Shown one piece after another: positions 46,759-54,437 of a stretch of 64,000 nt of DNA. The DNA is taken from positions 1-64,000 of the forward strand of contig JAKBBE010000002.1 of assembly GCA_021826035.1 (NCBI GenBank), in the 5' to 3' direction. Made by a program: the position numbers and the translations under genes. Below the pieces are notes generated by a model. That model did no database searches, was not told the origin of the DNA, and saw nothing but the letters and a program-made list of their open reading frames with translations. The stretch is from Pseudomonadota bacterium. GTDB lineage: Bacteria > Pseudomonadota > Gammaproteobacteria > Steroidobacterales > Steroidobacteraceae. Position 1 is the stretch's first letter; every line of letters starts with the position of its first letter.

Positions 46759-48255
46759 TCATTGACCGGGCGCGAACCAGTGAGCCCGCGCAGTCATGAT
46801 GAGCTTGCCCGCCTCTTCCGGCGTCATGCCCTCGATATCGTTCAAATCGTCGATCGACTGCTCGGCGAGCTCCTCGCGCGTGCGCACCCCGCGGCGCGCC
46901 AGCGCCAGCGCGAGCTCCGGGCTCATGCCCTGCAGTCGCAGCAGATCGTCCGCCGGCATCGCCTGTTCGAGCGACTCCTCGCTCGCGATCGCCTGGGTGA
47001 GCAGCACGTCGCGAGCGCGATTGCGCAGCTCCTTGACGATCTGCTCGTCGAACTCGGCGATTCCGGCGAGCTCGCCCTGCGGCACGTAGGCGATCTCCTC
47101 GATGGTGGAGAATCCCTCCTGGGCGAGGATGGTGGCGACGTCCTCGTCGACGTCGAGCTGTTTCATGAACAGCTGCACCAGCGTCTTTGACTCCGAGTCG
47201 CTCTTCGCCTCGGCGTCCGACTCGGTCATCACATTCAGCTCCCAGCCACTCAGCTGGCTGGCCAAGCGGATGTTCTGTCCGCCGCGGCCGATCGCCTGGG
47301 ACAGCTTGTCCTCGGCCACCGCGACATCCATGCTGTGCGAGTCCTCATCGACCACGATCGAGAGCACTTCGGCCGGCGACATGGCGTTGATCACGAACTG
47401 TGCCGGGTTCTCATCGAACGGAATGATGTCGACGCGCTCCCCGGCGATCTCGTTCGAGACGGCCTGGACGCGCGAGCCGCGCATGCCGACGCACGCGCCC
47501 ACCGGATCGATGCGCGGATCGTTGCTGCGCACGGCGATCTTGGCGCGCACGCCCGCATCGCGGGCCGCCCCGAGAATCTGGATCAGGCCCTGCCCGACCT
47601 CGGGCACTTCGAGTTTGAACAGCTCGATCAGGAACTCCGGGGCGGTGCGGCTGAGAAACAGCTGCGGGCCACGGACCTCCGAGCGCACCTCGCGCAGGAA
47701 CGCCTTGATGCGATCCTGCGCCTTGACCTGCTCGCGCGGGATCATGTCGGTGCGCTGCACGAACCCCTCGGCGTTCGAACCGAGGTCGATGAAAATGCCG
47801 TTGCGATCGACGCGCTTGACCACACCGCTGACCAGCGTGCCGACGCGATCGCGGTAGGCATCGACCACCTGCTGGCGCTCGGCCTCGCGCACCTTCTGCA
47901 CGATGACCTGCTTGGCCTGCTGGGCGGCGATGCGCCCGAAGGTGACCGACTCGATCGGCTCCTCGACGTACCCGTCGACGGTCGCATTCGGGTTCATGTC
48001 GAGCGCATCCTCCAGGCGCAGTTCGCGCTCCGGGGCCTGCAGCTCGGTGGAGTCATCGGCGAACACCTTCCAGCGCCGGAACGTCTCGTAATCCCCGCTG
48101 CGCCGATCGATGGCGACGCGCGCGTCCCACTCCTCGCCATGCTTGCGGCGCGTGGCGGCGGCGAGCGCTGCCTCGAGCGCCTCGAAAATCACTTCTTTGT
48201 CGACGCCCTTCTCATTCGAGACGGCATCGACAACCATCAGGATTTCCTTGTTCAC
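46759..48255 (-). CDS. nusA: Transcription elongation/termination factor NusA
   Basis: 498 residues. The N-terminal RNAP-binding domain ([21 protein letters not shown]) is followed by S1, KH1 and KH2 ([39 protein letters not shown]) and two C-terminal acidic repeats with helix-hairpin-helix character ([33 protein letters not shown]). It lies in the rimP-nusA-infB operon, which in E. coli NusA itself controls through leader terminators. Confidence 0.96.
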   Translation of the reverse strand: MNKEILMVVDAVSNEKGVDKEVIFEALEAALAAATRRKHGEEWDARVAIDRRSGDYETFRRWKVFADDSTELQAPERELRLEDALDMNPNATVDGYVEEPIESVTFGRIAAQQAKQVIVQKVREAERQQVVDAYRDRVGTLVSGVVKRVDRNGIFIDLGSNAEGFVQRTDMIPREQVKAQDRIKAFLREVRSEVRGPQLFLSRTAPEFLIELFKLEVPEVGQGLIQILGAARDAGVRAKIAVRSNDPRIDPVGACVGMRGSRVQAVSNEIAGERVDIIPFDENPAQFVINAMSPAEVLSIVVDEDSHSMDVAVAEDKLSQAIGRGGQNIRLASQLSGWELNVMTESDAEAKSDSESKTLVQLFMKQLDVDEDVATILAQEGFSTIEEIAYVPQGELAGIAEFDEQIVKELRNRARDVLLTQAIASEESLEQAMPADDLLRLQGMSPELALALARRGVRTREELAEQSIDDLNDIEGMTPEEAGKLIMTARAHWFAPGQ

Positions 48256-48296
48256 TACTGATTACCTCTGCAACTGTCGCCTGCGGCGCACGCCAC

Positions 48297-48749
48297 TCAA
48301 CCGGCCAATCTCGCCTTGGCCATCTCGCCGTAACCCACCGTCACCTTCTGCCCGTCGACCTCGAGCTCGATCCCCGACTCGCCCGCCGAGCACAGCGTGC
48401 CGGTGTAGCGGCGGCGGCCCTCGCGCGGCGCGGCAAGCTCGATGAACACCCGCGACCCGGCGAAGCGCTCGAAATGCGCCCGCGTGCGCAGCACCCGGTC
48501 GAATCCAGGCGAGGACACCTCGAGCGTGTAGGCCGTCGGAATCGGATCCTCGACATCGAGCAGCGCCGAGACCTCGCGGCTGACGCGCTCGCAATCCTCG
48601 ATACCGACCCCTTCGGGCCGGTCAATGAACAGCCGCACCGTGGCGCTGGAGCGCCCGGCGCTGTACTCCACGTCCACCAGCTCATAACCGAGCCGCCCCG
48701 CCAGGGGCTCAATGAGGGCGATCAGCCGCTCTCGCAATGTCGCCGCCAT
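48297..48749 (-). CDS. rimP: Ribosome maturation factor RimP
   Basis: 150 residues from ATG 48749, with GGGGAG seven bases upstream. Family blocks LGYELVDVEYSAGRSSATVRLFID, CERVSREVSALLDVEDPIP and YTLEVSSPGFDRVL are intact. First gene of the nusA-infB operon; it is preceded by two consecutive intrinsic-type terminators and a good promoter. Confidence 0.96.
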   Translation of the reverse strand: MAATLRERLIALIEPLAGRLGYELVDVEYSAGRSSATVRLFIDRPEGVGIEDCERVSREVSALLDVEDPIPTAYTLEVSSPGFDRVLRTRAHFERFAGSRVFIELAAPREGRRRYTGTLCSAGESGIELEVDGQKVTVGYGEMAKARLAG

Positions 48750-48774
48750 CGATTCTCCCCGCCGCCGAGGCGCC

Positions 48775-48802
48775 CATAAACAAAACGGGCCACCCGGCCC
48801 GT
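48775..48802 (-). terminator. Leader terminator 2 upstream of rimP
   Basis: Minus strand stem ACGGGCC-GGGT-GGCCCGT followed by TTTGTTTATG, a good intrinsic terminator, ending about 26 bases before the rimP start. It must be read through for the operon to be expressed. Confidence 0.75.
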
Positions 48803-48902
48803 CCGGCCGCCGCACCGCGGCCGCCGCACTCCCCACGGTGCGCACCTCGCGGCGTCGCACCCCGGAATTCGCCGCACGCACTGCGTCGCTTGCCGGCCAC
48901 CC

Positions 48903-48930
48903 AAAAACAAAAAGCCCCTCGGGGGGCTTT
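48903..48930 (-). terminator. Leader terminator 1 upstream of rimP
   Basis: Minus strand stem AAAGCCCC-CCGA-GGGGCTTT followed by TTGTTTTTGG. A transcript from the promoter at 49011-49039 ending here would be about 100 nt. Confidence 0.8.
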
Positions 48931-49010
48931 ATCGTGATCACGCTGTCGGAGCACTCGTCCCGAGGGCGCAGCCGCTCCGAATCCCGCGGCCGAGGCCCGC
49001 CGGGAAGCGC

Positions 49011-49039
49011 ATTGTACGCTGAAGCGTTGCCGCCGTGAA
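49011..49039 (-). promoter_or_regulatory. Promoter of the rimP-nusA-infB leader
   Basis: Minus strand TTCACG, exactly 17 bases, TACAAT. Transcription would start near 49004, giving a leader of about 255 nt that contains both terminators. The region 48750-49123 otherwise holds no gene; no tRNA was recognised in it, although E. coli has a tRNA gene at this place. Confidence 0.65.
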
Positions 49040-49123
49040 GGTCTTTTCCGTCAAGGTGTTCCGCACCGCCCAGCGCACCGGAAATGCGCCCGCCCGACGC
49101 GCCGGCCGCTACCATAGCGGCCC

Positions 49124-49531
49124 ATGAAGGATCCGGCGATCGGCTCAGGCGGGGGCACTGCGCGCGTGGACCGGTGGCTGTTCGGGGTGCGTCTGTTCAA
49201 GTCGCGCTCGCTAGCCACCGAGGCCGTCAGCGGGGGCCGCGTGCACGTCAACGGGGCACGCGTGAAGGCCTCGCATGCGGTGCGGCCCGGTGATGTGGTG
49301 CGTTTCATGCGCGGGGCGGTGGAGTTCGACTGCACGGTGCAGGCCATCCCCGAGCGGCGCGGGCCAGCCGCCCAGACCGCGCACTGCTACCTGGAAAGCG
49401 AGGCGAGCCAGGCGCGCCGGGCGGCATTCGCCGAGCGCTCGCGCCTCGCCGCAGCATTCGCGCCCCGGCCCGAGGAGCGGCCCGACAAGCATGCCCGGCG
49501 CGAGCTGCGCCGGCTGCGCGGGCGCGACTGA
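49124..49531 (+). CDS. hslR: Heat-shock protein 15 (S4-domain RNA-binding protein)
   Basis: 135 residues. The S4 domain is [20 protein letters not shown] and [21 protein letters not shown], matching Hsp15, which recycles stalled 50S subunits carrying peptidyl-tRNA. The C-terminus is Arg/Ala-rich and basic. The start is ATG 49124 or GTG 49166; the latter sits at the domain edge. Divergent from the rimP leader. Confidence 0.9.
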   Translation: MKDPAIGSGGGTARVDRWLFGVRLFKSRSLATEAVSGGRVHVNGARVKASHAVRPGDVVRFMRGAVEFDCTVQAIPERRGPAAQTAHCYLESEASQARRAAFAERSRLAAAFAPRPEERPDKHARRELRRLRGRD

Positions 49532-49611
49532 ATCGCCCCCGGGGACGAAGCCGGAGCCGAAAGTCCACACAGCGGCGCGGGTTTGAACCTGCGCCTGAAG
49601 AGGTTCACTGC

Positions 49612-50976
<1,365 letters not shown>

Positions 50977-50982
50977 GCGCGC

Positions 50983-52017
50983 TCAGCGGGCGCGGATTTC
51001 GACTTCTGAGGCCACCGAGACGCGATTGCGACCGGCCGCCTTGGCATCATAGAGCGCCGCATCGGCGCGATGGCGCAGCGTCTCGAGCGAATCGCCCTCA
51101 CGGCCGCTCGCCACGCCGATCGACAGCGTCACTTCGCCGGCGAACTGCGCCCCGTCGGGATGCACGATCAGGCTGCGCTGGGCCGCGGAGCGGATCGCCT
51201 CGGCGAGCGCCGCGGCGGCACTGAGGGTCTTGCCGCGCAGCAGCACCACGAATTCGTCCCCGCCGATGCGTGCCGCCACATCCTCCGCCGCGAGCTGCTC
51301 GCGCAGGATCTTCGCCACCTTCACCAACACCTTGTCGCCGATCACGTGGCCGTGGGTGTCGTTGATGCGTTTGAAGTAATCGATGTCGACGGCGAGCAGC
51401 ACCACCTGGGAGAAATCCGCCGGGTCGTCCTGTCCGTCGAACGCGCGGCGAAAGCCCGCGAGGTTCACCAGGCCCGTGAGCGGATCGCGCAGCGGCTCGG
51501 TCTGGGCCCGCTCGAGCCGCTCCATGACCCCGGCGACCTCCTCGCGCTGCTTGGCGAGCTGCGCGTGCAGCACGCGCAGCGTGGACTGCACCTGCGTGGC
51601 CTGCGCCAGCAGGTCGCGCAGCAGCGTGCGCACGCGCTGCGGATCGGGTTCGGCCAGCCGCTCCGTGGTGTGCGCGAGCGTCTCGGTGAAGGTCTGCAGC
51701 GTCCCCTCGGCCGCCGCGGTGTCCTGCTCGGTGCGCCCGATCAGCTCGCGCAGCTCGCGCTGCGCCAGTTCGAACATCTCGACGTCGCGCGCGGCGATGT
51801 GCAGCGCATGTAGCCGGCAGATTTCGCTATCGGAGAGCACCCCGACGGAGCCGATCAGCTTGTCGAGATCCTGCGAGAGCGTGGGATTGAGGTCGCCAGC
51901 ATGCTCGTACCACACCGTGTAACTCAACGGGTGATAGCCTGCCTCGTGCGGCGACATCAACTGCAGGGCCCGCCGGAGAATCTCGGCGCTCTCATCCCTA
52001 GATTGCTGGTAGCGCAT
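50983..52017 (-). CDS. Diguanylate cyclase (GGDEF) without membrane segments
   Basis: 344 residues. The first 80 are globular with no recognised domain, about 85-170 is a coiled coil, and the GGDEF domain occupies about 175-335: DPLTGLVNLAGFRRAF, DIDYFKRINDTHGHVIGD and ARIGGDEFVVLL. The active site is intact, so c-di-GMP synthesis is expected. The inhibitory I-site RxxD reads AAED, lacking the Arg, so product feedback is probably absent. Upstream of it on the same strand lies csrA, another lifestyle regulator. Confidence 0.92.
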   Translation of the reverse strand: MRYQQSRDESAEILRRALQLMSPHEAGYHPLSYTVWYEHAGDLNPTLSQDLDKLIGSVGVLSDSEICRLHALHIAARDVEMFELAQRELRELIGRTEQDTAAAEGTLQTFTETLAHTTERLAEPDPQRVRTLLRDLLAQATQVQSTLRVLHAQLAKQREEVAGVMERLERAQTEPLRDPLTGLVNLAGFRRAFDGQDDPADFSQVVLLAVDIDYFKRINDTHGHVIGDKVLVKVAKILREQLAAEDVAARIGGDEFVVLLRGKTLSAAAALAEAIRSAAQRSLIVHPDGAQFAGEVTLSIGVASGREGDSLETLRHRADAALYDAKAAGRNRVSVASEVEIRAR

Positions 52018-52110
52018 GCGGACCGGCGGCAGACCTATTGATTTTACTTATGTCAACAAAGTCTAGCACTCCCGACCCAGCGTTGCACGTGTGAGGCACT
52101 CGTGCCGCCG

Positions 52111-52142
52111 GGGCTGCCGCGCCGAGAGCGCCGCGGCAGCCC
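52111..52142 (-). terminator. Hairpin downstream of csrA
   Basis: Perfect 11-base-pair stem (GGGCTGCCGCG / CGCGGCAGCCC, loop of ten bases) in the gap between csrA and the diguanylate cyclase gene. No T-run follows. A smaller stem CCGCGGG / CCCGCGG lies nearer csrA. No tRNA-Ser, often found after csrA, was seen. Confidence 0.45.
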
Positions 52143-52207
52143 GTGCGCAGACGTGTCGGGCCGCGCCGCTTGCGTCCGCGGGACTCGCACCCGCGGCCGG
52201 CGGCGAC

Positions 52208-52438
52208 TCAGGCGTTCGGCGGCGCAAAACTCTGCATGGACGCGGACTCCCCCCCATTGCCGGTCACGGCGCGCTGCTCGCGCTTGATGCGCTCGTAGAT
52301 CTCCTCGCGGTGCACCGCGACGTGCTTCGGGGCATTGATCCCGATGCGAACCTGATTGCCTTTGACTCCGAGCACGGTGATGGTCACCTCATCCCCGATC
52401 ATCACGGTTTCGCCGACTCGCCTGGTAAGAATGAGCAT
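52208..52438 (-). CDS. csrA: Carbon storage regulator CsrA
   Basis: 76 residues. [20 protein letters not shown] is invariant at the start; [27 protein letters not shown] contains the RNA-binding R44-equivalent. CsrA represses or stabilises mRNAs by binding GGA motifs. The C-terminal 18 residues ([17 protein letters not shown]) are longer than in E. coli. It lies just downstream of the FecR-like gene on the same strand (53-base gap). Confidence 0.95.
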   Translation of the reverse strand: MLILTRRVGETVMIGDEVTITVLGVKGNQVRIGINAPKHVAVHREEIYERIKREQRAVTGNGGESASMQSFAPPNA

Positions 52439-52491
52439 CTGCTTGTCCTCTGTAGGTGTTAGTGGTCCAAAGAAAACCCGATCCGCACCGC

Positions 52492-53529
52492 TCAGCGGGG
52501 AACACCCCTCGACCGCTGAGGTGTGGATCGATAGCCCAGAATGAGCTGCCCGTCCCGGTGAGTGACGGTAAGGGGCTCGATCCGGGCAATGCGTTCGAGC
52601 GTGGCGTCCACGTTGCGGACGCTGAACGCTCCACCAATCTGCATCTGCGCAGCGCGCGGGTCGGCGATGACGATGCGCTGCGCCGTGTAACGGCTGAGAT
52701 CACTGACAAATTTCGACAACGGCTCGCCGTGCGTCTCGATGATTCCCTGCCGCCAGCGAATGGCGTTCAGAGCACTGGCCGGGTGCACATCGGCGACCAG
52801 ACCCACCGTGGAGTACTCGATCTGCTCGTTGGCGGTGAGCCGGCGCATCCACGAGGGCTGATCGCCCTCACCTGCACCCAGTCCCTCCACCGAGACCGTG
52901 CCGCTCACGACCGTCACGAGCACTTCGCCGTTGCGCTTGCGATAGACGTCGAATCGCGTGCCGAGCACCTGAACCTCACTGTGCGCGAGCAGGATCCGGA
53001 ACGGGCGCGTCGGATCGTGTACGACCTCGAAGAACGCCTCTCCGCGCAACAGCCGCACGCGACGGTTGTCCGGGCTGCCCACCCAGCGCAGCTCGGTATT
53101 GGTATTGAGGTACGCGACGCTGCCGTCGGGCAACACGACGCTGTGCATCTGCCCGACGCCGGTCTGATACGTCCGCGGCAGGTACCCGGCGGTCCACAGC
53201 CACAGCATGCCGGCGCTCGAGGCGGCCACCACGAGCGCGGTGGATGCCGCAGCCAGCCAGCGCGTGCCGCGACCGAGCGGCGCGCGGCGTGGCGGCTCGG
53301 GCACCGTGGCGATGAGTGCGGTGCGCATCGGCCCCTTGAGCTCCGCTGCAACATCTAGAATCGAGCGCAGCTCACTGAACTCCTTGGCATTCATCGAGCT
53401 GGACAGCCAGTGTTCGAGTGCCCGCTGACGGCCCGGCGTCAAGCCGCGCCCCATGCGCGTCAGCCACGCCGCCGCCTGAGCCCGCGCGCGCCGCTGTCGC
53501 CGCCGTTCGAGGAGTGCGCCGAGTTTCAA
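52492..53529 (-). CDS. FecR-family anti-sigma / sigma-regulator
   Basis: 345 residues, start TTG 53529 overlapping the sigma-factor stop (TTGA) with GGAGG four bases upstream. Cytoplasmic N-terminal DUF4880-type helices ([24 protein letters not shown]) are followed by one membrane helix (about 91-112), the periplasmic FecR domain (about 121-215; [52 protein letters not shown]) and a C-terminal DUF4974/STN-like segment. It would receive the signal from the STN domain of a TonB-dependent receptor and control the adjacent sigma factor. Confidence 0.92.
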   Translation of the reverse strand: MKLGALLERRRQRRARAQAAAWLTRMGRGLTPGRQRALEHWLSSSMNAKEFSELRSILDVAAELKGPMRTALIATVPEPPRRAPLGRGTRWLAAASTALVVAASSAGMLWLWTAGYLPRTYQTGVGQMHSVVLPDGSVAYLNTNTELRWVGSPDNRRVRLLRGEAFFEVVHDPTRPFRILLAHSEVQVLGTRFDVYRKRNGEVLVTVVSGTVSVEGLGAGEGDQPSWMRRLTANEQIEYSTVGLVADVHPASALNAIRWRQGIIETHGEPLSKFVSDLSRYTAQRIVIADPRAAQMQIGGAFSVRNVDATLERIARIEPLTVTHRDGQLILGYRSTPQRSRGVPR

Positions 53530-54092
53530 TCGACCTCCGTCAGATCAATGCCTTGCGATGACAACTGCATCCGACACTGCTTCAATGCCCGCGTCATGCG
53601 TTTGTCCACTCGCCGCTCGGAGACCCCGAGCTGCCCGGCAATCTCCTTGCGCGACCTGCCCTGCACGTGCGCCAGCACGAACACCGCCCGCAGCGGTGGG
53701 CTGAGATTCCCGATCACGGCAGCGAGGCGCTGCGCGATCTGCTCGGCCATCACCTGCCGGTCCGGCCCGCCCGCCTCATCGGCCACCGCTTCCATTCCTC
53801 CCGGTCCCGCCAGCACGGCGCTCTCGAGCCGACGCCGCCGCAGGTGCATGAGGGCGAAATTCGTCGCCACTTTGAACAGCATGGCGCGCGGAAAGAGCAC
53901 CTGATCCGGCCGGTAGATCCGGTGCATCTGCTCGTAGGTGTCCTGCGCCACCTCGCGCGCCAGGTCTGCGCGGCCGAGCATTTGCGTGAGATAGGCCAAA
54001 AGCTGCGCCTCGTGAGCCCGGCACAGCTGCTCGAAGAACTCCGTTCCCGCCGATCGCGGGAACCGCCTGATCTCACCGAATCGTTTGTCCAT
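53526..54092 (-). CDS. FecI-like ECF sigma factor
   Basis: 188 residues from ATG 54092 with AAGGAACAGGGA upstream; a start 39 bases earlier lacks this site. Region 2 contains LLAYLTQMLGRADLAREVAQ and PRAMLFKVATNFALMHLRRR; region 4 contains LSPPLRAVFVLAHVQGRSRK and the helix EIAGQLGVSERRVDKRM. Together with the FecR-like gene and the STN-bearing receptor it makes a complete cell-surface signalling set. Divergent from the lasso precursor. Confidence 0.93.
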   Translation of the reverse strand: MDKRFGEIRRFPRSAGTEFFEQLCRAHEAQLLAYLTQMLGRADLAREVAQDTYEQMHRIYRPDQVLFPRAMLFKVATNFALMHLRRRRLESAVLAGPGGMEAVADEAGGPDRQVMAEQIAQRLAAVIGNLSPPLRAVFVLAHVQGRSRKEIAGQLGVSERRVDKRMTRALKQCRMQLSSQGIDLTEVD

Positions 54093-54131
54093 TCCCTGTT
54101 CCTTGGTATTTAAGATGCATCGGGAGGGCAT

Positions 54132-54174
54132 CCCCCCCCTCCTTGCGTAAAAAAGATTTTCCGCAGCCCCCCCC
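54132..54174. repeat. Paired eight-cytosine tracts in the sigma/precursor divergent promoter region
   Basis: Runs of eight C at 54132-54139 and 54167-54174, each followed by TC, are 35 bases apart in the 170-base gap between the ECF sigma start and the lasso precursor start. Homopolymers of this length are prone to slippage. No promoter hexamers could be assigned with confidence in this gap. Confidence 0.6.
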
Positions 54175-54262
54175 TCTGGCTAAGATGGGCCGTCCTCAGT
54201 TGCCCGCGAGGGGCACTCTCTCTGCGTCCAGCTTCTTCACTCTAATGAACAGGAGCCACGTC

Positions 54263-54424
54263 ATGAGCACCCCAACCCCCGAGACACCCGAGATCAGTCC
54301 TGGCGCCGAGGCAGCCGCGACCGAAGAGCCCTCGGAACTCATCGAGCTCGAACCGGTGTCGGCAACCCAGGGCGGACTGCTCGGCGCCAAGTACGACACC
54401 GGCATGGGCTGGCAATACGCCTGA
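54263..54424 (+). CDS. Lasso peptide precursor 1
   Basis: 53 residues from ATG 54263, with AGGAG eight bases upstream; a longer frame from 54143 has no ribosome site. The leader (1-36) is acidic and Pro/Glu/Thr-rich and ends ELIELEPVSATQ. It has the near-universal lasso leader threonine at -2. Predicted core (37-53): GGLLGAKYDTGMGWQYA. Gly1 plus Asp9 fits a nine-residue macrolactam; Trp14, Gln15 and Tyr16 could act as plugs holding the tail. It is on the opposite strand from all maturation genes and converges on the receptor gene with a 13-base gap. Identity rests on the core pattern plus the adjacent B, C and D genes. Confidence 0.87.
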   Translation: MSTPTPETPEISPGAEAAATEEPSELIELEPVSATQGGLLGAKYDTGMGWQYA

Positions 54425-54437
54425 GGCGGCCGGCGAC

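Noticed and set aside
48930..49010. tRNA gene upstream of rimP as in E. coli
   Set aside because: No T-loop (GGTTCGAATCC-like) or cloverleaf arms could be drawn; only promoter and terminators are present.
52018..52207. tRNA-Ser downstream of csrA
   Set aside because: A CCGCGGG...CCCGCGG stem resembles a T-arm but no acceptor, D or anticodon arms fit around it.
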